Assembly: GCA_025928535.1 (NCBI GenBank)
Contig: JAICJJ010000104.1
Location: forward strand, 1-7,961
Source of the DNA: Thermomicrobiales bacterium
GTDB taxonomy: Bacteria; Chloroflexota; Chloroflexia; Thermomicrobiales; UBA6265
Direction of reading: 5' to 3'
DNA length: 7,961 nucleotides
Shown here: positions 1 through 6,283 of the stretch, one piece after another
Layout of the letters: each line of letters starts with the position of its first letter
Numbering within the stretch: the first letter of the stretch is position 1
Notes under the pieces: generated by a model
Databases searched by the model: none
Seen by the model: only the letters and a program-made list of their open reading frames with translations
Told to the model about the DNA's origin: nothing
Translations under genes and position numbers: made by a program

Positions 1-601
1 CGAGGTCGTGTGCGGCTTCGGGCGGCTGGGCGAGTGGTTCGGCATCCAGCGGTTCGGCGGCCGGCCCGACCTCATCACCGTCGCGAAGGGGATCACCTCC
101 GGCTACGCGCCGCTGTCGGCGGCGGTCGTCCGCGAGTCGGTCTACGAAACCTTCAAGGAGCACAAGGACGTCGCCTTCGGCCACCTGCTCACGTTCGGCG
201 GCCACCCGGTGTCGGCGGCGGCGGCGCTGACGAACATCGACATCTTGCGCCGCGAAAAACTCCCGGAGCGGTCGAAGGAGATGGGCGCCTATCTCATCTC
301 CCGCCTCAACGAACTGCGCGCCCACCCGACCGTCGGCGACGTGCGCGGTCTCGGCTTGCTGGCGGCGATCGATCTGGTCAAGAACAAGGAAACCCGACAA
401 AAGTTCGGCAAGGACGCCAAATTCACCAAGCGCGTCGGCGAACTGGTCATGGACAAGGGCCTCGTCACCCGCGTCTGGGATGTGATGCACTTCGCCCCGC
501 CGCTGATCGTGACGAAAGAGGAAATCGACCGCATGGTCGGCATCGCCGACGACGCCCTCACCATCGCCGAGCGCGAATGCGCCGACGAGATCGAGGGCTG
601 A
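1..601 (+). CDS. Class III PLP-dependent aminotransferase, C-terminal part (5' end outside window)
   Basis: Cytoplasmic enzyme that moves an amino group between an amine or omega-amino acid and a 2-oxo acid using pyridoxal phosphate. The reading frame is already open at base 2, so the gene begins upstream; about 199 residues are visible of a usual 430-450. It opens with the family motif EVVCGFGRLGEWFG; the Asp expected just before it, which contacts the PLP ring nitrogen, lies across the window edge. VAKGITSGYAPLSAAVV follows, with the PLP-binding lysine encoded at 86-88. Further on are TFGGHPVSAAAAL, DVRGLGLLAAIDL and a C-terminal HFAPPLIVTKEEID, all typical of class III. The general look resembles omega-amino acid:pyruvate transaminases, but the substrate cannot be told from this half. 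The TGA stop is at 599-601 and a hairpin terminator lies 31 bases on. The family is secure; the substrate is unassigned. Confidence 0.93.
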   Translation, partial: EVVCGFGRLGEWFGIQRFGGRPDLITVAKGITSGYAPLSAAVVRESVYETFKEHKDVAFGHLLTFGGHPVSAAAALTNIDILRREKLPERSKEMGAYLISRLNELRAHPTVGDVRGLGLLAAIDLVKNKETRQKFGKDAKFTKRVGELVMDKGLVTRVWDVMHFAPPLIVTKEEIDRMVGIADDALTIAERECADEIEG

Positions 602-632
602 TCGTCCGGTTCGGAAGCGAATTCGCCGCAAA

Positions 633-664
633 GCAGCCGGGAGCGCCGTGGCGCTCCCGGCTGC
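633..664 (+). terminator. Strong hairpin, probable terminator of the aminotransferase gene
   Basis: A perfect 14-bp stem (gcagccgggagcgc at 633-646, its exact complement at 651-664) closes over the 4-base loop cgtg. It starts 31 bases after the aminotransferase stop. No T-run follows directly, so it is not a textbook intrinsic terminator, but strong GC hairpins without a U-tract after stop codons are common in high-GC bacteria. It would also fold on the other strand. Confidence 0.7.
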
Positions 665-782
665 CCTGCATTCCAGTTATCGGTCACATTTTCCCGTTTG
701 GGTTCGTCAGAAGGTTGACCGGGCGCCGCCTCGCCAGGCAGGGCGTGGTCGCGATCTCCGTTCACAAGGGAGCATGCAAGCG

Positions 783-860
783 ATGTCAGAGCAGTCCGCC
801 AAGAGCGGCGCCGCGGGCCACGAGACAGCCGAAGGATTCACGGCCTAAGAACGAGCCGCG
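783..860 (+). pseudogene. Detached 5' part of the DUF1801 gene, cut by an in-frame TAA
   Basis: An ATG at 783 sits 10 bases after AAGGGAG (766-772) and opens the same frame as the DUF1801 gene that follows. It reads 21 residues ending in AEGFTA, then TAA at 846-848, then [13 protein letters not shown] without a frame change. From memory of the family, the N-terminus normally reads [18 protein letters not shown], so the TAA stands where a GAA or GAG glutamate codon is expected and one base change explains it. This is the natural start of the downstream gene. An in-frame ATG at 774 is also possible but is too close to the Shine-Dalgarno. Whether this is a real nonsense mutation or a sequencing error cannot be told from the sequence. 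Confidence 0.75.
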
Positions 861-1253
861 ATGAAGGAGCGCGCCAAGGAGTTGAAGACGGCTTCTCGCC
901 GCGGCAAGGGAGCCAACAAGGCAGACGAGGAAAGCGCTGTGCTCGCGAAGATCGCCGAGATGCCGGAACCGGATCGCGTCCTGGGCGAGCGGCTCCATGC
1001 GATCATCGTGGCAAGCGCGCCGTCCCTCTCGCCGAAACTCTGGTACGGGATGCCCGCCTATGCCAGGGACGGCAAGGTCGTCTGCTTTTTTCAGGCCGCG
1101 CAGAAATTCAACGCGCGATACGCGACGCTCGGCTTCAGCGACGCCGCGAACCTCGACGACGGAGCCATGTGGCCGACCTCTTTCGCCCTGACAGAGTTGA
1201 CCCCCGAGATCGAGGCGAGGATCGGCGCCCTCGTAATGAAAGCGGCGAGTTGA
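861..1253 (+). CDS. DUF1801 domain protein (open part downstream of the TAA)
   Basis: A small protein of the DUF1801 family, which has a YdhG/frataxin-like fold; the biochemical role of this branch is not established. The open part from ATG 861 is 130 residues. Recognisable stretches are [22 protein letters not shown], then [21 protein letters not shown] (the core of the domain), [22 protein letters not shown], and a C-terminal [11 protein letters not shown] helix. No convincing Shine-Dalgarno precedes ATG 861, whereas ATG 783 upstream has one, so 861 is probably an internal methionine of a 156-codon gene interrupted at codon 22. If translation restarts at 861, the conserved domain would still be made nearly whole. 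It faces the zinc-ribbon gene tail to tail, 91 bases away. No signal peptide or membrane segment is seen. Confidence 0.85.
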   Translation: MKERAKELKTASRRGKGANKADEESAVLAKIAEMPEPDRVLGERLHAIIVASAPSLSPKLWYGMPAYARDGKVVCFFQAAQKFNARYATLGFSDAANLDDGAMWPTSFALTELTPEIEARIGALVMKAAS

Positions 1254-1254
1254 G

Positions 1255-1275
1255 GGTCGAGTTCGTCATTCGACC
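1255..1275. terminator. Weak hairpin between convergent genes
   Basis: A 6-bp inverted repeat (ggtcga at 1255-1260, tcgacc at 1270-1275) with a 9-base loop begins immediately after the DUF1801 stop and could end transcription from either side. The stem is short and there is no T-tract, so support is weak. Confidence 0.25.
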
Positions 1276-1344
1276 GCGCCTCAGGCGGAATCGTCCGTCG
1301 GCGCGCAATGCGTCCGTGTAAACAGCCCGGGCGCACTTCTCCAG

Positions 1345-1716
1345 TCAGCGGCCGGCGCGCGCTTCGAGGCAGGCGCGGCAAAACACCGGCCGGTCCGGGC
1401 TCGGGTCGAACGGCAAGCGGATCGCGCGGCCGCACTCGGCGCAGACCGCCGGGTAAAGTCGCTCGGCCGCTCCGTCCGGACCCGGCAGGCGCGGCGACGG
1501 CGGGCCGAGCCGCGTCGCGCGAAATTGCCGGGCGCGCGCCGATTCGCGTTCGGCGAGAAATCGGCTCCGGCAAACCTCGCACCGGGTGGGGAGTGGACGG
1601 CCGCGCGTTCGCCGCGCGGCGATTTCCGCCGACGTATGGGCGAACGCTTCGCCGCAATCGACGCAGACCGCGGCGCGCGCGCCCGTTCGCAGATCGATCG
1701 ACTCAGGCGTTCCCGT
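1345..1716 (-). CDS. Tandem zinc-ribbon protein (CxxC-x24-CxxC plus CxxC-x17-CxxC), non-canonical start
   Basis: Read from ACG at 1716-1714 to TGA at 1347-1345, this encodes 123 residues with two four-cysteine zinc-binding modules. The first is CVDC (C18, C21) with CEVC (C46, C49). The second is YPAVCAECGRAIRLPF, C92 and C95, then DRPVFCRAC, C113 and C116, spaced exactly CxxC-x17-CxxC. Both are joined by a Pro/Gly/Arg-rich linker (about 60-85). This matches, from memory, small zinc-ribbon proteins common in Chloroflexota; they may bind nucleic acid, but function is unproven. The frame has no ATG, GTG or TTG between its upstream stop (1773-1771) and the first cysteine. AAAGGAG (1730-1724) lies 7 bases before the ACG, exactly where an ATG would be expected, so the start may be a mutated ATG, a rare ACG start or a read error. 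It is convergent with DUF1801 and divergent from the S41 gene. Confidence 0.8.
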   Translation of the reverse strand, partial: TGTPESIDLRTGARAAVCVDCGEAFAHTSAEIAARRTRGRPLPTRCEVCRSRFLAERESARARQFRATRLGPPSPRLPGPDGAAERLYPAVCAECGRAIRLPFDPSPDRPVFCRACLEARAGR

Positions 1717-1930
1717 CGCTGATCTCCTTTCGACCGTCTGGCGTCGGCGCCGCGTCTCAACGCATCGTCGTCAGACAAACGTGGGCGACCGATCGCCAGG
1801 CAGGATACGCTATCGCTCGCGCCCCGGCCGCTCGGCTTCAGAACGAGCGGCCGGGGGCTGCGAAACGAGCAACTACGGATCGCCGGGCGTGGCACGAGTC
1901 GCCCCCGCATCTTTTCGAGGTGATCGCCGA
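1717..1930. other. Divergent intergenic region between the zinc-ribbon and S41 genes
   Basis: These 214 bases separate two genes that point away from each other, so both promoters should lie here. It contains the zinc-ribbon Shine-Dalgarno on the minus strand (1730-1724), the S41 Shine-Dalgarno (GAGGTGA, 1917-1923) and the 13-bp inverted repeat at 1822-1856. I could not pick a -35/-10 pair with confidence on either strand. Open frames crossing it lack family motifs and look like high-GC artefacts. Confidence 0.5.
1822..1856. repeat. 13-bp perfect inverted repeat, hairpin or operator candidate
   Basis: ccccggccgctcg (1822-1834) is followed by a 9-base spacer and its exact reverse complement (1844-1856). 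It lies in the divergent promoter region, 106 bases upstream of the zinc-ribbon start and 74 upstream of the S41 start. A terminator here would be odd because no gene ends into it, and neither side has a T-run. An operator, a dispersed palindromic repeat or a relic terminator are all possible. Confidence 0.55.
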
Positions 1931-4012
1931 ATGGATCGCGCTCCTTCACGGATTGGACAACGCTGGCGCTGGCTGGTCGCGCTCCTTCTCGTTGCCGCCG
2001 TGGCGCCGCCGCTCGCCCCGGCGCTGACGCGGGCGGAAACCGGATCGGGCGTCGAGACCCTGACCGGCACGGTGGCTGTTTCCAATCCGATGCTGCTGCG
2101 AGTGCTGTCGGAACCGTTCGTCAACCTGACCGATCTGACCGCCTTCGTCAAACGCGATCTGCGGATGCCGCTGCCGTCGCCCATCCAGATCACGGCGAAT
2201 CTGCAAGGCGACCTCCACAGCGGCGCGTCGTTCCGGATGGATTTGCCGATCCGGCCGGAGGGCGGGACGAACGACCTGGCCCACGGCGCGGCCGGCCCGG
2301 GGGTGCAGGTCTACGCTCTCGATTTTCAGAACAACGCTTCGGGCGATCCGTTTCTCGATCCGATCGAAATGCGCGGCTGGCCGACCGCCCTCAGTTCGCT
2401 GAAGGTCGCGGTCGGCACGAACGAAGTGACCGGCGGCGATGTGATCGTCTGGGCCGCCGACGGCAACGAGCAGTTCCCGACCGGATTCGGCCCCGACGGC
2501 CTCCTCTTCACCGCCGACGATCCGGTCGGGCCGATCCCGCAAGGCTGGACGGTGGTCGATCTCGACCAGCAACCGTTCGCCCAGATTCGGACCGACACGG
2601 TCGCGGTGCCGATGATCGAAGGCGAAGCGGGCCTCAAGGACCTCTCGAACCTGACCTACACGCAGGCGTTCGACCGCCTGCTCGAGGAACTGCGGACCCG
2701 CTATCCTTTCACGAAAGCGAAAGGACTCGATTGGGACGCCATCGCGGCGAAAATCCGGCCGGAAGTCGTCGCCGCCGAGCAAGCTCACGACCAGAATGCA
2801 TATAACGTGGCGTTGATGCATCTCGCGATCGCGATGCACGACGGCCACGCCGCGGTCGATCCGCCCGCCAACTATGTCGTCGATCACTTCGGCGGCGGGG
2901 TTGGCATCGCCCTCGGCCAAAACGACGACGGCGCGATCGTCGTCCGCTGCGTCCAGGCCGACTCGGCCGCGGCAAAGGCCGGGATTGCCCCCGGCTCCAT
3001 CCTGACCGAATGGAACGGCATGCCGGCGGCCGACGCGGCGAAGCGCGTCGATCAACTCTTCAGCGAATCGACCGACGCCGGCTTGCAACGCCAGCGGCTG
3101 CGGTTGCTGCCGCGGATGCCAGTCGGCGCGTCCGCCGCCGTGTCGTGGCGGCCGCCCGGCGCCGACGCCGACAAGCGCGCGACGCTGACGGCCGCCCTCG
3201 ACCCGTACGGGCTGGACAAACCATGCGGCCTCGATCTCGCCGACCCGGCCCAGGCGCCAATCACCGCCAAATTGCTCCCCGGCAAGATCGGCTACATCGA
3301 GATCGACACGTTCGCCGACGACATGACGATGCTGACCCACGCCTGGGAATGGTCGCTGGGCGAACTCGATCGGCTCGGCGCGACGGCGCTGATCGTCGAC
3401 GTGCGAAGCAACGGCGGCGGCGTCGCGCGGCTGGCGACCTACATGGCCGGCAGTTTCTACGATCGAACCTTCACGCTGGACCGGCGCGTGTTCGTCGACG
3501 CGGCGGGCAACGACGTCGTCAGCGGCATCGATCAGGTCGAGCCGGCTCCTGTCCAATGGTCGAAACCGGTCGCCGTCCTGATCGGCTCCGACTGCGCTTC
3601 GGCCTGCGAGTTGTTCGCCGCGGCGATGGCCCACGACCCGAGCCACCTGATCGTTGGGCAGAGCGCGACCGCCGGCGTCGAAGGGGGCGTCTTTCCCTGG
3701 CTGATGCCAGGACACATCCAGTTCCGGGCGCCGCTCGTCGGCTTTCAGGACGCCGATGGCGGCGTCTTTCTGGAAGGCAAGGGCGTCGCCCCGACGGTCC
3801 GCGCGCCGAAGACGACCGCTTCGCTGATCTTGCCGCCGGCCGACGACATCGTGCTGCAAGCGGCGGAACAAGCGTTGCAACCGTTGATCGCGGGCAACCC
3901 GCCGCTGGCCGGCAAGGGCAACCAGAACGCCGGCGCGAAGACGCGCAAGGAGCGGAGCAAGGGGAAAGGCGCCGGGGCGAACGCGACGCCCGTCGCAACG
4001 CCGGCGGCGTGA
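1931..4012 (+). CDS. Exported S41-family (C-terminal-processing type) serine peptidase with PDZ domain
   Basis: A 693-residue secreted peptidase, acting outside the cytoplasmic membrane. ATG 1931 is chosen because GAGGTGA ends 7 bases before it and a signal peptide follows directly: basic start RIGQRWRW, hydrophobic LVALLLVAAV, and a likely cut after LTRA (residue 35). Residues 37-230 form an N-terminal domain of unknown role, rich in beta-like stretches. Residues 241-300 look helical, HDGH is at 303-306, and a PDZ-like region covers about 318-385. The S41 core starts near 451 (GKIGYIEIDTF), with DVRSNGGG at 490-497, the SDCASACE nucleophile motif with S557, and EGKGVAPTV from 615. The CtpA-type lysine expected 25 residues after the serine is absent (G582, in TAGVEGG). 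A Lys/Gly/Ala-rich 40-residue tail closes the protein. The frame stays open upstream to 1586, but that part lacks protein-like sequence. PepF follows 87 bases on. Confidence 0.9.
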   Translation: MDRAPSRIGQRWRWLVALLLVAAVAPPLAPALTRAETGSGVETLTGTVAVSNPMLLRVLSEPFVNLTDLTAFVKRDLRMPLPSPIQITANLQGDLHSGASFRMDLPIRPEGGTNDLAHGAAGPGVQVYALDFQNNASGDPFLDPIEMRGWPTALSSLKVAVGTNEVTGGDVIVWAADGNEQFPTGFGPDGLLFTADDPVGPIPQGWTVVDLDQQPFAQIRTDTVAVPMIEGEAGLKDLSNLTYTQAFDRLLEELRTRYPFTKAKGLDWDAIAAKIRPEVVAAEQAHDQNAYNVALMHLAIAMHDGHAAVDPPANYVVDHFGGGVGIALGQNDDGAIVVRCVQADSAAAKAGIAPGSILTEWNGMPAADAAKRVDQLFSESTDAGLQRQRLRLLPRMPVGASAAVSWRPPGADADKRATLTAALDPYGLDKPCGLDLADPAQAPITAKLLPGKIGYIEIDTFADDMTMLTHAWEWSLGELDRLGATALIVDVRSNGGGVARLATYMAGSFYDRTFTLDRRVFVDAAGNDVVSGIDQVEPAPVQWSKPVAVLIGSDCASACELFAAAMAHDPSHLIVGQSATAGVEGGVFPWLMPGHIQFRAPLVGFQDADGGVFLEGKGVAPTVRAPKTTASLILPPADDIVLQAAEQALQPLIAGNPPLAGKGNQNAGAKTRKERSKGKGAGANATPVATPAA

Positions 4013-4099
4013 CGCTCCGCCGACGGTGGCCAAGCCGCGACGTTCCGGGCCATGAGCCTCGACCACAGGGCATCGCATCGCGCGACGAGGGGATCAGCA
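4013..4099 (+). promoter_or_regulatory. Short spacer with PepF ribosome binding site
   Basis: This 87-base gap between the S41 and pepF genes shows no terminator-like hairpin, which allows co-transcription. GAGGGGA at 4087-4093 lies 6 bases before ATG 4100 and decides the pepF start over the in-frame ATG at 4052, which has no comparable site. Confidence 0.55.
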
Positions 4100-5929
4100 A
4101 TGACGACGACTTCTGACGATGTTTTGACCCGCGATCGGGTCGCGGTCGAAGACACCTGGAATCTGGAGACGATCTACCGCGACGACGCCGCATGGGACGC
4201 CGATGCCGCGGCCGCGCCGGCCCTGATCCAGAAGGCCGTCGCCCATCGCGGCCATCTCGGCGATTCGCCGGCAGCGTTGCGGCAAGCGCTCGACGACATC
4301 TTCGCCGTCCGGGAAACGATCGAGCGGCTGCAGGTCTACGCCAATCTCCGGCGGGACGAAGACACCGCCGATCAAGCGGCGAAGGCGCGCTACGAACGCG
4401 GCGTCGCCATCGCCATCGGCGCCGCGGAAGCCCTGGCGTTCGTCGATCCCGAAGTGCTCGGGCTGCCGGCGGAACGATTCGACACGCTGGCGGCGTCGCC
4501 CGACCTTACGCCCTACCGCCATCTCCTCGACAACCTGGCGCGCCGTCGCCCGCACGTCCGCTCGGTCGAAATCGAGCAGATTCTCGCCCAGAACGCCGAT
4601 GTCGAACGCGGCGCGCCGGACGCCTTCAACGCCCTCGACAACGCCGACCTCACCTACGGCCGCGTCCGCGACGAGCGAGGTCAGGAGGTGACGCTGACCA
4701 AGGCGCGCCACCAGTTGCTCCTCCGGTCGAAAGATCGCGACGTGCGGCGCGCGTCGCACGAAACGTTCATGCGCGCCTATCGCGATCACGAGCACACCTT
4801 GACGGCGCTCTATTCGGCGTCGGTCCGCACCGATGTCTTCGGAGCCAGGGTCCATCACTTTCCATCGGCGCGGGAAGCGGCGCTTTTCGGCAACAAGATT
4901 CCCGTGGAGGTCTACGACAACCTGATCGCCACCGTCCGGGGCGGGGCCGGCGTCATCGCCCGCGATCTCGAATTGCGGCGGCGCATTCTCGGCGTCGACC
5001 GCCTTGCCGCCTACGACCTGCAAGTTCCGCTCGCGCCGCAGCCAGACCGATCCTATCCCTATCGGGAAGCGATCGAGATCGTGCTCGATGGCGTCGGTCT
5101 GCTCGGCGACGAGTATGTCGATTTGCTGCACGGGGGGTTCGATCGGCGCTGGGTCGATGTCTACGAAACCAGGGGGAAGCGGTCCGGCGCCTATTCCTGG
5201 GGCGCGTACGGCAAGCCGCCCGTGATCCTGATGAACTGGAACGGCACGATCGACCATGTCTTCACGCTGGCCCACGAAGCGGGCCATGCCATGCACAGCC
5301 TCTACGCCGACCGCGCGCTCCCCTTCCACGAAGCGGGCTATCCGATCTTTCTGGCTGAAATCGCCTCGACCGTCAACGAGGTGTTGCTGACCTGGCGTCT
5401 GCTCGCAGAAACGCCGGCCGAAGACAAGATCGGCCGCTTCGCCTTGCTCGAGCGGTTCTCCGACGCCTATATGGGGACGGTCGTCCGGCAGACGATGTTC
5501 GCCGAATTCGAAGCCAAGGCCCACGCCATGGCCGAAGCGGGCGTGCCCCTGACTCTCACCGGTCTGAACGATCTCTATGGCGACCTCTACGCCGCCTACA
5601 CGCCGGGCGTCGAGGTCACCGACGACGTCCGCATCAACTGGGCGCGGATTCCCCATTTTTACCGCGCGTTTTACGTCTACCAGTACGCGACTGGCCTTTC
5701 GGCGGCGATCGCGCTCGCCCGCGCCATCCGCGATGAAGGCGAGCCGGCGCGGCGGCGCTATCTCGAATTGCTCGCTGCCGGCGGCAAGGACTACCCGCTC
5801 GATCTGCTCCGGCGCGCCGGCGTCGACCTCGCCTCGCCCGCCCCGCTCGAAGCGGGTCTGGCCGAATACGACCGGGTCGTCACCGAAATGGAGCGTCTGG
5901 TCGACGAAGGCGCGCTGAGCGCAGGGTAG
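4100..5929 (+). CDS. pepF: Oligoendopeptidase F (M3 family zinc metallopeptidase)
   Basis: Cytoplasmic zinc peptidase that cuts short oligopeptides, important for peptide recycling and nutrition. From ATG 4100 it has 609 residues, the usual PepF size of about 600. The N-terminal helical domain begins with VEDTWNLETIY, a family hallmark. The active site is HEAGH at 392-396 inside FTLAHEAGHAMHSLY: H392 and H396 bind zinc, E393 is the general base, and E420 in FLAEIASTVNE is the expected third ligand. HFYRAFYVYQYATG at 519-532 is the conserved substrate-binding stretch. No signal peptide or membrane helix is seen. The in-frame ATG at 4052 would add 16 residues unlike the family and lacks a Shine-Dalgarno. 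It follows the exported S41 peptidase in the same direction and may share its transcript. All catalytic residues are present, so it should be active. Confidence 0.95.
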   Translation: MTTTSDDVLTRDRVAVEDTWNLETIYRDDAAWDADAAAAPALIQKAVAHRGHLGDSPAALRQALDDIFAVRETIERLQVYANLRRDEDTADQAAKARYERGVAIAIGAAEALAFVDPEVLGLPAERFDTLAASPDLTPYRHLLDNLARRRPHVRSVEIEQILAQNADVERGAPDAFNALDNADLTYGRVRDERGQEVTLTKARHQLLLRSKDRDVRRASHETFMRAYRDHEHTLTALYSASVRTDVFGARVHHFPSAREAALFGNKIPVEVYDNLIATVRGGAGVIARDLELRRRILGVDRLAAYDLQVPLAPQPDRSYPYREAIEIVLDGVGLLGDEYVDLLHGGFDRRWVDVYETRGKRSGAYSWGAYGKPPVILMNWNGTIDHVFTLAHEAGHAMHSLYADRALPFHEAGYPIFLAEIASTVNEVLLTWRLLAETPAEDKIGRFALLERFSDAYMGTVVRQTMFAEFEAKAHAMAEAGVPLTLTGLNDLYGDLYAAYTPGVEVTDDVRINWARIPHFYRAFYVYQYATGLSAAIALARAIRDEGEPARRRYLELLAAGGKDYPLDLLRRAGVDLASPAPLEAGLAEYDRVVTEMERLVDEGALSAG

Positions 5930-6010
5930 GCAGGGAAGGCAGACGAAACCCCGAACGTATCCAGTTCGCACACGTCGTACAGCGCCGACCGCTCCGTCAT
6001 TCCGACGAAG
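5930..6010. other. Intergenic stretch downstream of pepF, ending in a GTCATTCCG repeat
   Basis: No gene or clear terminator is visible. The last 15 bases (gtcattccgacgaag, 5996-6010) resemble the GTCATTCCGAGCGAAG type of dispersed repeat seen in intergenic DNA of many bacteria, here with one base missing; this comparison is from memory. Confidence 0.4.
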
Positions 6011-6019
6011 TGTAGAGAC

Positions 6020-6063
6020 CGGAGACATCCGATACACCTGTTCGGAGACATCCATTGCACCTG
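6020..6063 (+). repeat. Two tandem 21-base repeats in the IS left end
   Basis: Both units begin cggagacatcc and end cacctg (6020-6040 and 6043-6063), agreeing at 18 of 21 bases with a 23-base period. Two full DNA turns at this spacing place them on the same face of the helix, as expected for paired transposase binding sites at an IS end. Confidence 0.7.
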
Positions 6064-6099
6064 ATGCGGCATCGTCGCCTCCGAACGGACGACGCGCCG

Positions 6100-6207
6100 A
6101 TGCCGTGGCAGGAGCGATCGATCATGGAGCAACGGCAGGACTTCGTCGGGTTGGTCGAGCACGAAGGATTTCCGATCGCCGAGGCGTGCCGGCGCGGTCT
6201 TCGCCGC
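6100..6207 (+). pseudogene. IS481-family transposase, N-terminal fragment
   Basis: From ATG 6100 the frame reads [16 protein letters not shown] and then [13 protein letters not shown], which matches from memory the N-terminal helix-turn-helix of IS481 transposases (MPW-E--VM--R--FV ... LCRR-GISR). After about 36 residues the expected GISRKTGYKWL motif is lost, and the rest, including the DDE catalytic domain, is missing. The same frame stays open to 6966 but runs as nonsense into malate synthase, so the long open frame is not a gene. This is a dead fragment. Confidence 0.7.
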
Positions 6208-6283
6208 GCGGCGTTTCCGCGACCTGGCCGACAGGGGGCGCGGAGATGGGGGACCCCGGTTGCCGGTCGCGCCAGTCCCCACA

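Larger units (their letters stand above)
6011..6283 (+). mobile_element. Degenerate IS481-type insertion sequence remnant
   Basis: The left end begins TGTAGAGACCGG (6011-6022), and the right end, read on the minus strand from 6283, begins TGTGGGGACTGG: 9 of 12 bases agree, with the TGT...ACA termini usual for IS481. Between them are tandem end repeats (6020-6063) and the first part of a transposase. At about 273 bases it is far shorter than a full element of about 1 kb, so it is internally deleted and cannot move by itself. No clean target duplication is visible. The left end and the transposase start are well supported; the right end is less certain. Confidence 0.65.

Noticed and set aside
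715..720. TTGACC as a -35 box for the DUF1801 gene
   Set aside because: No acceptable -10 sequence lies 16-18 bases downstream.
1586..1930. N-terminal extension of the S41 gene to a start at 1586
   Set aside because: The extension is Arg-rich shadow sequence over the zinc-ribbon gene; ATG 1931 has a Shine-Dalgarno and a signal peptide.
1281..1949. 222-residue minus-strand open frame
   Set aside because: It overlaps the zinc-ribbon gene in another frame; its cysteines do not form CxxC pairs, whereas the alternative frame gives two perfect ribbons.
1946..4078. 710-residue open frame on the minus strand opposite the S41 gene
   Set aside because: It mirrors the S41 codon phase, is Arg-rich without family motifs, and high-GC genes commonly leave the antisense strand open.
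4094..6055. 653-residue minus-strand open frame opposite pepF
   Set aside because: The plus strand encodes a complete PepF with HEAGH; the antisense frame is a codon-bias shadow.
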